This document shows positions 18,260 to 27,500 of a DNA stretch of 64,000 nucleotides, piece by piece; the stretch's first letter is position 1; each line of letters begins with the position of its first letter. The notes under the pieces are model-generated. The model did no database searches and had not been told where the DNA came from. It was given only the letters and a program-made list of their open reading frames with translations. Location of the stretch: positions 1 to 64,000 of the forward strand of contig NZ_JAUSVA010000003.1 of the NCBI RefSeq assembly GCF_030813695.1, read 5' to 3'. Source of the stretch: Kitasatospora herbaricolor. GTDB lineage: Bacteria; Actinomycetota; Actinomycetes; Streptomycetales; Streptomycetaceae. Position numbers and translations under genes: made by a program.

Positions 18260-19485
18260 ACGCTCTCCTGCTGTGAGGTCGGTTGATCGGCCTGGCGGCG
18301 CCTGGCGATGGCACGGGCGAGATGGCCGGCGGGGCGGCCGGCGAGGATGAGGTCCTCCCAGAGCGTCGCCACGCGGTTCTCGCTCAGGCGCTCCAGTGCG
18401 GGACCGGGGATGTACTTGCCCCGGGCAACGGTGTCCACCATCGCGGCGGCGCGCAGCGTGCGCAGGGCCTGGCTGATCGCGGTCTTGGGGAGGGCCCGGT
18501 TTCGGGCCAGTTCGGCCAGGGTGACCGGGTGGCTGCTGCTGTTCCACCAGGGATGGGTGTGACGGCCCTGCGCCCGTGGCAGGGCGACGGTGTGGAGCAG
18601 GACCAGCGCCAGGACGGTGCGTTCGGTCGGGTTCAGCGTCGCGATGCCGGCGTCGCTCAGCGCCGTGGCGACGTGATCGGGGTAGCCGGTGATCCAGGCT
18701 CCGTGCACGGTGCGCAGCAGGACTCTGCCCATGGCCTCGAGGGTCTGCTCGGCCCGGACACGGATGGCGGGGTCGGACAGGGCGGGAAGGTCCTGGTGGG
18801 TGAGCGGGCCCGGCGAGCTCTCCAGTGCGGTGATGACGGCGCGTACCAGCCGGTCACTGCTGAGTTCGGCCATCGCACCGGGTGGGGTGAGGTCGTGTGC
18901 CGGCGTGGTGGGGCCGGTGTTCCGGGCGGGGGGTGCCTGTGGCGGGGCGGCAAGGTCGGGCAGGCGGTGGTGGCCGCGTCGCAGGGTGGCGATGGTGGGG
19001 CCGGGCAGGGCGGCGACCGCAGGCCCCAGGTGCAGGAGTGCGTCGGCTGTCACGAGGAGGCCGTGCTGGGGCAGCACGGTTCTGAGGGCGGTGGAGACAG
19101 CGTCCGCGTGCAGGCCCAGCTTTGCGCTCGTCGCCTCGATCAGTCGGGCGGGAAAGGGCTGCCCGGGGTAGGGCGGCAGGGAGGGATCCTGCCAGGCTGC
19201 TTTGAGGCACAGTGCCCACACGACGGCCGGCACGTTGGACAAGGTGGTGGGGGCTTTGGCTCCCATCTGTTCCCTGTCCGGGGCGTTGGCGTCGGGCCAG
19301 CCCAGGCGCAGGGTCGTCAGAGTCGTGCCGGGTGGGCGGATTTCCAGGAGGGCGCGGCCGGCCTGTGCGGCGGCGTCGGCGGCCTGCCGGATGTGTGCGC
19401 GGTCGCGGGGGGCTGCCACGGATCCTGCTGCCCGGATGGCGGCGAGCAGGAGGGCTGCGGGCGGCGGGAGCGTGGGCTCACTCAT
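18256..19485 (-). CDS. Winged-helix partner of the SMC-like ATPase (JetB/MukE-like candidate)
   Basis: 409 residues from the ATG at 19485, overlapping the preceding gene by eight bases and the SMC gene by four. The C-terminal third has winged-helix character (VTLAELARNRALPKTAISQALRTLRAAAMVD). The N-terminal part is helical and not recognised. In MukBEF and Wadjet complexes a KITE winged-helix dimer binds the kleisin; position and fold suggest that role, but the protein is roughly twice the usual JetB length, so the assignment is by context. No catalytic motif was seen. Confidence 0.6.
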   Translation of the reverse strand: MSEPTLPPPAALLLAAIRAAGSVAAPRDRAHIRQAADAAAQAGRALLEIRPPGTTLTTLRLGWPDANAPDREQMGAKAPTTLSNVPAVVWALCLKAAWQDPSLPPYPGQPFPARLIEATSAKLGLHADAVSTALRTVLPQHGLLVTADALLHLGPAVAALPGPTIATLRRGHHRLPDLAAPPQAPPARNTGPTTPAHDLTPPGAMAELSSDRLVRAVITALESSPGPLTHQDLPALSDPAIRVRAEQTLEAMGRVLLRTVHGAWITGYPDHVATALSDAGIATLNPTERTVLALVLLHTVALPRAQGRHTHPWWNSSSHPVTLAELARNRALPKTAISQALRTLRAAAMVDTVARGKYIPGPALERLSENRVATLWEDLILAGRPAGHLARAIARRRQADQPTSQQESV

Positions 19486-20758
19486 CGCCTTCCTCCTCGT
19501 TGCCGCTCTGGGGCGCTCCGAGGCGCAGCTGGACGTCGTGGAGGTAGGTGACCTTGGCGCCGGCGTCGACGCGTACTGGTACCGCGATGTCCACCTGGTA
19601 GGGGGCGAGGGGGTCTGCGTCGGCGGCCAGGAGGTCGGCCAGGAGCCGGGCAGCGGCCGGCCATCCTTTCGCTTCCAGGACATCCCCCAGCTGTACGTGG
19701 GTCAGGTCGCCGAGCAGGTCTTCCATGAGGACCCGCTGGCGCAGGTCCTCATGGGCCAGGGCGTCGTCGAGGGCGTCGAGGGGGTCGTTGTCGTCGCCGG
19801 GGGTGGGCAGCGGCGGGGCGGGGCGTGCTCGCGGGGTGGCGGCCGGAATGCAGGCGGCCGCGGCCTCCACCACGTCCTGGCCGTCGATCCACAGCGGGGC
19901 CGCGTCCGCGACCAGGCACGCGCCGAAGTGCCCGAGGCGTTCGGTGCCCGCGGTCCGCGCCAGGTGGGCGTACTCCGCCGCGGTGAGGACGTCCAGGTTC
20001 AGGCTCGCACCGCCTTGGTCGAGGACTTTGCCGACGGCCGCGATCTGCTGGTCACGGTAGAACTGCGCTGCCTCGATGAGGGCGGTGGCCGCGTCCTCCA
20101 TCACCGGGTGTCCGGGAAAGGCACGGGTCACCAGGCGGTTCAGTCCGGTCACCTGACGGGTGAAGTCGGTGTGGTCGTGCTGGCGTTGGGCAATGACGAG
20201 TTCGGCGGGCGTGGCTGTGGCCACCTGGCGCTGCAGGTCCAGGGCGAAGACGACCAGGCCGTGCCGGCAGGTTCTCAGCTCGCGCAGCACCAGGGCCGGG
20301 TCGGGGTTGTCGTGTCTGAACAGCTCCCGGGTTCGGTCCATGAGAGCGATGAGCTCGTCGACGCCTCCGTGCGAGGCAAGGCGTTGGGCGGCCAGTGCGC
20401 CGGCCAGTCCGGCGGGCCGCATCACGTACCGGTCCTGGTGGGACTTCAGCAGGTACGGCTCCAGGAAGTTCATGTCGATCATCAGGGAAAGGCGGCTGTC
20501 GAGGACGGCCGGCGGCCAGCCCCTGCCCGAGGGCCCGAGGTGCTGTCGCAGCTGGGCGCGGGTGAGGCCGCTGTGCGCCGCGTACTCGGCGAACACCTCG
20601 ACCACGTGGGTGGCCAGGTGTACGAGGTCGGGGTCCTTGACCACCGCTTCGCGGTTGGCTGCCAGTGACGCGATGAAGGCGCGCCAGTTCGTCAGGCGCT
20701 GCGCCGGGGCGAGCAGAGCCTGGGCGTCGCCGCCCAGGGGCAGTTGGCCGTTGTTCAC
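19478..20758 (-). CDS. Kleisin-like candidate subunit of the SMC operon (JetA-like)
   Basis: 426 residues from a GTG at 20758 that overlaps the stop of the Toprim gene (GTGA). It is mostly helical: an N-terminal domain (LTNWRAFIASLAANREAVVK, QLRQHLGPSGRGW), a long helical middle (VLRELRTCRHGLVVFALDLQ ... YRDQQIAAVGKVLDQGG) and a C-terminal small domain ending in an acidic tail. No metal or nucleotide motif is visible. Operon context with an SMC ATPase, a winged-helix protein and a Toprim protein suggests the kleisin JetA. Sequence alone does not prove this. Confidence 0.6.
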   Translation of the reverse strand: MNNGQLPLGGDAQALLAPAQRLTNWRAFIASLAANREAVVKDPDLVHLATHVVEVFAEYAAHSGLTRAQLRQHLGPSGRGWPPAVLDSRLSLMIDMNFLEPYLLKSHQDRYVMRPAGLAGALAAQRLASHGGVDELIALMDRTRELFRHDNPDPALVLRELRTCRHGLVVFALDLQRQVATATPAELVIAQRQHDHTDFTRQVTGLNRLVTRAFPGHPVMEDAATALIEAAQFYRDQQIAAVGKVLDQGGASLNLDVLTAAEYAHLARTAGTERLGHFGACLVADAAPLWIDGQDVVEAAAACIPAATPRARPAPPLPTPGDDNDPLDALDDALAHEDLRQRVLMEDLLGDLTHVQLGDVLEAKGWPAAARLLADLLAADADPLAPYQVDIAVPVRVDAGAKVTYLHDVQLRLGAPQSGNEEEGDE

Positions 20759-22221
20759 CGTTCCTGCTCCGGTTCGTAGCACACCGCTGTGGCGTCCCCG
20801 GGGATGGCACCGGGCTTCTCCTTGAGCAGTGGGGCGAGCAGGTCCGGCAGGCGTGGCAGCACGGTCGTGTACAGCGTCTCCTGCTCGAGGGACTCCCCGC
20901 TCCCGGCGATCGCCAGGGCCAGCTCGCGCAGGTCGCCGTCGACCTTGTGTGCCAGGTCGGCGGCCAGCTTCGCGTCGCGGGCCTTCTCCTTCCGGGGGTT
21001 CTTGAGACGCTCCCGGTAGGGTCCTGTCCGCCAGGTCTGCGCGTCCATGCCGACGGCGTGCACGGGCGTGCCGAGCCGGCGGGAGAGGTCGTGGACGATG
21101 GCGATGCCGTCCGCGTCCAGGTCGCACCACGCGGCGACCGGCAGGGGCTGCAGCCATGCCAGCATGGCCACCAGCTGGTCGCGGGCGTAGCCCCGGCCCC
21201 AGACGCACAGCCAGCGTGAGGTGAGATCGGGCAGGCGGCGGCACACCTGCCCGAAGGTGTCGGCGTTCTCGATAACCAGCACGCCGAGCGCGGTGCAGGT
21301 CGCCTCCCCGACGATCCTCAGCCCCTGGGCGGGGACGCCCACCCAGGGCCGGGCCACCGCCGCGTCCACCGCGACCTCGCCGATGCGCCACGACAACGGG
21401 CCCTTGATCCGCAGGTCGGTGTCCTCCTCGGTGACCGCCTCCTCGAAGTCCACTCCCACGAGGTTGGCGAACGCGACCTGCTGCTGGCCCGTCCAGCGCT
21501 TGGAGCCGCCGAGAGCGAGGGCGGCGAGCTGCTTCAGCGTCACCTCCTTCTCTCCCTGGTCACGCAGCCCCCACCATGCGGCCGAGGCCTTGACGGCCGC
21601 CTCGTACACCGACCACGCGGCCGTCCCGGCGGTGCTTCCCTGCGGCACGACAAGGCCCGCGTTCTCGTCAATCGCTGCCAGCAGCTCGCGCTCACGCTTC
21701 AGCTCGGTTACCGCGGACATCAGTTCCAGCAGCTCGCTGCGGGCCCGGCGCGGCTCGCGCGGCCCGCGCAGCTGGGCGCACCGCTCCTCGGCCTGGTCCG
21801 CCCAGGCATGGGTCAGCCGCCAGCGCACCGGGGGCCCCAGGGTCACCATGACGTCCACTTCGCAGCGCAGCACCACAGCGCCGCAGCGCACCAGGGCGTG
21901 CGCCACCTCCTGCGCCCGTGAGCCGAACCGCCTGACGGTCGAGTCCCACTCACGGCGCTGCGCGCCCAGCACCCACAACAGGTCGGCGTCCGTGAGTTCC
22001 TGGGGCGGCGCGAAGAGCGCCGGCTTGCCCGCCGGGAGCAGGTCGACCTCGGTGAGGCGCAGTCGGCGCTTCCTGTCGCGGGGCAGCCAGTACTCCCCCT
22101 CCCGGCGCACCGGGACGGTGAAGGCCTGTAACCCGGCGGGTACTCCTTCGACCGTGACCGGCACACGTCCGTGCCCTTCGCCGAACAGCAGGCCCGGCTG
22201 CGGGCGTACTTCGTCCCCCAC
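20755..22221 (-). CDS. Toprim-domain nuclease subunit (JetD-like)
   Basis: 488 residues from a GTG at 22221 with GAGGGG upstream. The C-terminal half has a Toprim core: the catalytic glutamate in VLVIENADTF, then WCDLDADGIAIVHDLSRRL with the D-x-D acidic pair, then a lysine/arginine-rich segment (ERLKNPRKEKARDAKL). The middle (VTLKQLAALALGGSKRW) resembles the winged-helix region before the Toprim fold in JetD. JetD nicks or cuts DNA once the SMC motor has recognised a small circle. The unusual point is that the Toprim gene comes first in the operon, whereas in known Wadjet loci it is last. Confidence 0.75.
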   Translation of the reverse strand: MGDEVRPQPGLLFGEGHGRVPVTVEGVPAGLQAFTVPVRREGEYWLPRDRKRRLRLTEVDLLPAGKPALFAPPQELTDADLLWVLGAQRREWDSTVRRFGSRAQEVAHALVRCGAVVLRCEVDVMVTLGPPVRWRLTHAWADQAEERCAQLRGPREPRRARSELLELMSAVTELKRERELLAAIDENAGLVVPQGSTAGTAAWSVYEAAVKASAAWWGLRDQGEKEVTLKQLAALALGGSKRWTGQQQVAFANLVGVDFEEAVTEEDTDLRIKGPLSWRIGEVAVDAAVARPWVGVPAQGLRIVGEATCTALGVLVIENADTFGQVCRRLPDLTSRWLCVWGRGYARDQLVAMLAWLQPLPVAAWCDLDADGIAIVHDLSRRLGTPVHAVGMDAQTWRTGPYRERLKNPRKEKARDAKLAADLAHKVDGDLRELALAIAGSGESLEQETLYTTVLPRLPDLLAPLLKEKPGAIPGDATAVCYEPEQER

Positions 22222-22339
22222 GCGTCATCCCCTCACGTTTGTGTGGCTCCCCGCCCCCGGCACAGCGCCCTCTGGGGGCGTTCGGTGCACCTCCGCACAG
22301 AAGCGGAGAGCGCAGGCTATCCGCCTTTCACACAGCAAT

Positions 22340-22371
22340 CTGACGGATCGTGGCCAATATGCCACCGTCAG
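22340..22371. promoter_or_regulatory. Inverted repeat upstream of the SMC/Toprim operon
   Basis: ctgacg and gtggc on the left pair with gccac and cgtcag on the right, around a caatat centre, with a gatc bulge. It sits about 120 bases upstream of the first gene and could be an operator or a leader hairpin. Confidence 0.4.
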
Positions 22372-22661
22372 TTGCCATCCGTGGGGTGCGGTGAAGGCCA
22401 GGGGGCGGACAGGGCGGACAGGGAGCGGGTCGAGGACTCCTGCGGGGGCACCAGGGCAAGAACGGGACGGGAGGATCGCCTGCGGCCGTCCGGCTGCCTG
22501 GCGTGGAGGAGTCGGTTGCACAAGCGGCACGCGCAACGTTGACGCAAAATCGCCCTAAGGAGTCAATTAATAACACTAAGTCATGACCCGCGGGCGTGCC
22601 GGCCGGCGCGGCGAGCCCTCGCAACGGCCACCCGGGCCGGTCTTGCGGGCGTGCAGTCCTA

Positions 22662-22720
22662 CCGACGAGGCCCCGGCCCGCCCGGCATTCCGGGGGCGGG
22701 CCGGGGCCTCGCATCGTCGG
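22662..22720. repeat. Long GC-rich perfect hairpin
   Basis: Arms ccgacga plus ggccccggcccgccc pair with ggggcgggccggggcc plus tcgtcgg around a short ggcattccg loop. The outer part is offset by a few bases. Strong enough to end transcription from either side between the SMC operon and the DUF6416-like gene. Confidence 0.55.
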
Positions 22721-22824
22721 TCGGGCTCCGCGCCCAGCTGGCCGAATCCGCCAAGGCGCACAGGACGTGGCGAGCACCGCCCCCCGCTGCAGCGGCCCCC
22801 GATCCGATAGGAGGGACAGGGGAT

Positions 22825-22869
22825 GACCCATAGAAGGATGGGTCCTTACCTATCATGACCCGGGTAAGG
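22825..22869. promoter_or_regulatory. Two consecutive inverted repeats before the DUF6416-like gene
   Basis: GACCCAT (22825-22831) pairs with ATGGGTC (22838-22844), and CCTTACC (22844-22850) pairs with GGTAAGG (22863-22869). Both arms are perfect and they share a boundary, 60 bases upstream of the gene start. Likely operator sites. Confidence 0.45.
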
Positions 22870-22928
22870 CATGGGTTAGAGTTGGGCATAGTCGGCTCCC
22901 GCGAGCCTGCACGGAATGAGAGGGCCAG

Positions 22929-23369
22929 ATGCCCCCGCTGATCGAAGTCCGCGTCCTGGTGGACGAGGACCGCGTCCCGGAGTTCTACGAGATGGTCGGC
23001 CGCTGGCTCGGCTCCCCGCCCCTGCCGGACGAGGAAACCGGGACGCTCGCGCCGTGGGCACCCGGACTGCAGGATCTGCAGTTCGCCCGCACGGTCTGGG
23101 AGAAGCTGAGCGACCGGGCCCAGGCCCTGTTCGAGACCCTCATCGCATCCCCCGGACGCCGCTTCTCCGCGGAGGAGCTCGCGGAGCAGTTGCACCTGCC
23201 GAACGGCAAGTACGGTGTCGCAGGGGTCCTGGCCTGGCCCGGCCGCCACTGCAGGAAGGTGGGACGGCCTCTTCCCGTCGAGTTCGCCCCCACCCCGGTC
23301 GGCGAAGGAGCCGACTACTGGATGACAGCCGAGGCCGCAGCCCTGTTCACCGCGGCCGCGACCCCGTGA
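22929..23369 (+). CDS. Small DUF6416-like protein with winged-helix features
   Basis: 146 residues, with AGAGGG just upstream of the ATG. The middle (LSDRAQALFETLIASPGRRF, SAEELAEQLHLPN, VAGVLAWPGRHCRKVGR) has the spacing of a winged helix, and the sequence recalls the actinobacterial DUF6416 family, of unknown function. It follows two perfect inverted repeats and may be autoregulated. Probably a cytoplasmic regulator; this is inference. Confidence 0.65.
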   Translation: MPPLIEVRVLVDEDRVPEFYEMVGRWLGSPPLPDEETGTLAPWAPGLQDLQFARTVWEKLSDRAQALFETLIASPGRRFSAEELAEQLHLPNGKYGVAGVLAWPGRHCRKVGRPLPVEFAPTPVGEGADYWMTAEAAALFTAAATP

Positions 23370-23612
23370 GCTGCCGTCTCGCCCCGCCGGAGCAGGCCCA
23401 TGACCGCGAACGGCGCGCATCCACCCCCGACCGCGGGGACGGACGGCGGCCGGCGGACCCGAGCACAGTCTCGATTCCCCCTCGGCCCGCCGGCCAGCGG
23501 AAGGGACCGGGCGGGCCGTCGGCCTGGCGCCACCCCGAGCCTCCAGCCGGCGTGACGCACATCACCTCTCGATATCCTGAATCTTCTACTCATTCTGCTG
23601 AATGATGTGACC

Positions 23613-24029
23613 ATGAGCGAATCGGCAACCATCGAACTGGACGGCTCCACCTACGCACGGGTGCGACTGCTGGCCCTGGCATGGAAGGTGAGCGAGGGGG
23701 AGGCGGTGAAGCGGCTCATGGAGCACTTCGAGCAGCCCCTGCCGGCGCAGGCGCCCGTCCCACCGGCCAAGAAGGAGGGCCAGGAGTCGGTACCGGTGCA
23801 TGCCCGGTATGAAGGAAACCTCATCCCTGGTCTCTACTACCCGGCATCGCAGGCCCTGGAGATCACCGAGGGCCCGGCCGTCGGCCGCTACAAGAGTCCG
23901 AGCGGCGCGGCCACCGCCGTCCTTCGGGCCTACAACCCGAAGGTCTCGCCCCATCGCAACGGATGGTCATTCTTCGTCGTCGACGGCTCCGGCGAGTTCC
24001 TGCAGTCGGTCCGCCGCCCCGTCGGCTGA
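23613..24029 (+). CDS. RHH-like N-terminus plus RAMA domain protein
   Basis: 138 residues from the ATG at 23613 (a GTG at 23607 is also possible). The first 45 residues (ATIELDGSTYARVRLLALAWKVSEGEAVKRLMEHF) look like a ribbon-helix-helix. The remainder (YEGNLIPGLYYPASQAL, YKSPSGAATAV, NGWSFFVV) fits the RAMA domain that accompanies adenine methylases and restriction enzymes and is predicted to read modified DNA. A standalone RHH-RAMA protein is a plausible modification-sensing regulator in this defence-rich arm. Confidence 0.65.
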   Translation: MSESATIELDGSTYARVRLLALAWKVSEGEAVKRLMEHFEQPLPAQAPVPPAKKEGQESVPVHARYEGNLIPGLYYPASQALEITEGPAVGRYKSPSGAATAVLRAYNPKVSPHRNGWSFFVVDGSGEFLQSVRRPVG

Positions 24030-24073
24030 CCTTACCGCCAGCATCAAATTGTGAGAAATATGAGGGGGGCTGT

Positions 24074-24280
24074 ATGGCGGGATCCGATCAGGAACATACG
24101 GGCGAGGAGGCTCTGGTGAGCCAGCGCACCGCCCTGGTTCTGCTGTCGTCCGTTCTGGCCGGCACGGCCGTGGGGGCTCTGTCCTTCCTGGGCGGGGTGC
24201 CTGCGGGCCTGGCGGCCGTGAGCGGCCTCGCCGCATTCGGGGCAAGCGTGCTCGGTCTCGACCGCTGCATCCACCGCTGA
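24074..24280 (+). CDS. Small two-helix membrane protein
   Basis: 68 residues from the ATG at 24074, with GAGGGGG upstream. Two hydrophobic segments, at about 18-36 and 38-60 (TALVLLSSVLAGTAVGALSF and GLAAVSGLAAFGASVLGL), predict a hairpin in the membrane. Function unknown. It is not obviously part of any neighbouring system. Confidence 0.6.
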   Translation: MAGSDQEHTGEEALVSQRTALVLLSSVLAGTAVGALSFLGGVPAGLAAVSGLAAFGASVLGLDRCIHR

Positions 24281-24522
24281 CCACCCACCATCGCGGCCGT
24301 GACCCATCCCACGCCGCCAGCCAATGGCAGGCTGTCCCTGGCACAAGGACGGTGCGCAGCGTGCGGATGCCCACGTGGTGCCCGGCGCCGCGGGGCGCGC
24401 CAGGTGCTGGCCCGGCCGCGCGGAGTCGTGCGGGAAGGGCACCAGCCCCGGGGAGTGAGCGAAGCGAAGCAGGAGGACCGAGGAAGAACGGCCCGGCACC
24501 GTCCACCGCACGGGCCTCGCGG

Positions 24523-27500
24523 TTACCTGTGCACCCACACCATGTCCAGGGCCTCCAGTTCTGCGATCAGCAGTGCCGGGAGTCGTCCTTGGAAGACCTT
24601 GGTGCGTTGGCGGGCGATCCAGGTGCCGAGGCGGACGGCGGTGTGCTCGCCCTGCTCGACGAATCCGGGTGGCACGTCCAGGTGGCCTTCCCTGTGCCGG
24701 AAGGCTCGCGCTGCTTCGATGTGGCGGCGGAATTCGACCGGGAGGTGGCCAACCGGGGTCGGGCCGTGCGGCGGACGACGGGCCTGGCGCTCCGTCCGCG
24801 GTCCAGGACGCCGGAGTTCCTGCGCCGGCGGCGCAGCCGGGGCGTGTCCGCGAGCGGAGCTGCTCGGCGCCCCACAGTGCGGTCCAGGTTCGCCGGGTGC
24901 GGGGGTGGTCCGCCAGGTTCCGAGGGAGTCCAGGAGTGCGCTCTGGTGGGGATCGAGCTTGTCCGTTGCGGCTCGTCGGGTCTGCTTGCGCAGCCATGCC
25001 CCGGGGCGGAAATGTTCATCGCCGGCCGTCCCGGTACGGTTCACGGGGCCGGTGAGGGGGCCGCCGGCTGCCAGGTAGGCGACGAGGCGGCGGTACGAGC
25101 GCTGCCAGTCCGGCTCGAGGCGCCACAGCGGGTCGAGCGCGGTGAGCCTTGCCTCCTGGTCAGGGGTCAGGTCGGCCTTGCGCTGGCGGCATGCCCACGC
25201 GCCGAGGTTGTAGTCGTCGACCTGCTGACGCGTGGGGATCGCCAGGTGGCCGGTGCGGGCCGCGAAGGCGCGGGCATGGGCGTAACCGCGCTCCCAGGCG
25301 TCCTCGTGCTTGTTCCAGATCATCCCGAGCGCGTCCAGGTCGCTGCGGCGGGCGGTGGCGAGCCGGCCGGCGGCGCGCAGGTAGCGCTGTCTGGAGAGCC
25401 AGCCGGCGAGTTCGCCCTCGCTGGTGTCGAGGTGACCGTGCTCCGCCGCGAAGGCGGCGGCCTTGGCGTACATCCGGGCCCATGCCTTCTCCGCGGAGGC
25501 TGTCCGCCGGTGCTCGGCCTGCTCGGTGGTGGTGTCAGCGTCCGATAGCCGGGCGGTGCCCCTGCGGGGAGCGGTGCCGGCGCCGGCACCGGGTGGAGCG
25601 GTCTCGTTGCTTGTGCTGGTGCCGAGGGGTGCCTTGTCGGCGTGGCGTCGGGATGTCTGTGGGGCCTGGGCCGCAGCCGACGGGTGGCCGGGCAGTTCTG
25701 CGCAATGGGACGCGTGCCGGCGCGCCTGGTCCGTCGGGGCTTCCAGGAAGCGGGGGGTCGGGTTCAGGCCGAGGGCTTGCAGGGCGGTGCTCTGGCGGCT
25801 GGTCAGTTGGGCGGCGTCGCGATGGCGCAGGCGGATCCAGCGTCCGAGGTGGATCCGGTCGGAGCCGACGGTTTCGCAGTGCGCCGGCGGAACGTGCAGG
25901 TGGCCCTCGCGCTGGTGGTACTGGCGGGCGGCGCGCAGTGCGCGGGTGAAGGCCGCGGCGTGTGCGGTGCTGGGGCGGATCAGGAGGATGGTGTGGGGAT
26001 GGGCGTCGGGACGGGTTCGGGCAAGGTGGTCCAGCAGACGCCGCTGGCCTTGGTGAAGGTCGTCCTGGCGGTTGATCTGACGGTCAAGCCAACTGCCCCA
26101 GGCCGTCTCGGTGTCGGCTTGGTGGTGGTAGGGGATCGTCCAGTCGGTGGTGGCCAGACGGTGGCGCAGGTGGATGTAGGTGTGTTGCCAGCGCAGGCTC
26201 CACGGGGGATTCCACCAGGGGTCGACGGCGTTCAGGGCGTCGACGCGTTCGGGCTCCAGGAGACCGGCGTTCGCCCGCTTGCGTGTGCGCGCGAGCCAGG
26301 CACCGAGCGTGGGGTCGCTGCCGGGGATCGTCGTGTCGAAGGCGAGGCTGCCGGTGCGGGAAGCTGCCGCGGCGGCCAGTTCCAGGTGGTGCTCGAAGCT
26401 GGCCGGCGGGTGCAGCCAGGAGATGCCGAGGGCTTTCAGCGCGACGGCCCGTTCGATGGGCAGCGTTGCGGTCTTGTAGTGGGTCCGGTGGCGGCCGATC
26501 CAGCAGCCGAGGGGGAAGCCGGCCGTATCGGTGTACTCGCTGGGGACGTCGAGGTGGTCGTGCTGGTCGACGAAGCGCACGGCTGCGTTCCAGCCGTCCG
26601 CCCATTCGCCGCTCTCGATGTGGTGGGTGCGCAGGTCGAGGAGCGGGGCGATCTCGCCGGCGCGTTCGGGCCCGGGGAGAACGGGGTCCTGGAGACAGCG
26701 CCGGCGGATACCCGTGAAGCGGTGGAAGACTCGGTCGTCGTGGTCTCGCAGGCCCGTGAGGACGTCCCACAGCGCGGAGAAGTCGGAGGAGTCCATGGCC
26801 TGTTGGGTTGACTGGCCGGGGGCGAGGTAGACCGGGATGACCAGGGTGGCGATCTTGCCGGAGCCCGGGGGCTGGCGCAGGGCCCGTCCGAGGGACTGGA
26901 CGATGTCGACGGCGCTGCGCTTGGGATCGGCGAACAGGACGCCGTCGGCGTCGGGGACGTCGACGCCCTCGCCGAGGGTCTTGACGCTGGCCAGGACGGC
27001 GACCTGGTAGTCCAGCGGCCCTCGGGCCGTACTGCCCAGCAGGGGCATGGTGTCGAACTGACGGAGGCAGCGGGCACGGCGCCAGGGACGCTGGTTGCTG
27101 TGGATGGCCCTGGACCAGATGCGGGGCGGGGCGCTCTGGCCGCTGATGGCGGCAGCGGTGGAGGGAAGGCTGTCGGCGAACCCCTGGGCGGCCACGATGC
27201 GACTGTGGAAGGTGACCACGCGGCGGAGCCCGTAGTCGGCGATGGCCTGCAGGAGGCCCACCTGCAGCGCGGCCAGACGCAACCCGTCGAACTGGGGGGT
27301 CGCCTCGATGGTGTGAAGGACCTCGCGCAGGTCTTCGTCGCGGATGACGGGTACGACGATGCGGTAGTCGGCCAGCAGTCTGCGGTCGATGGCCTGCGCC
27401 AGGGTGAGGCGGTGGACCACGGGCCCGTAGAGGGTGGCGTCGTCCATGGACGCGACGTCGGCGCGGGCCCTGTGCTTGCGCTTGCTGCTGTGTCCTGCGG

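Larger units (their letters stand above)
22222..22928. other. Divergent intergenic region
   Basis: No gene. It holds the inverted repeat at 22340-22371, an AT-rich pocket at about 22557-22590 that is striking in this GC context and may be promoter DNA, the hairpin at 22662-22720, and the twin inverted repeats at 22825-22869 just before the next gene. Confidence 0.55.
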
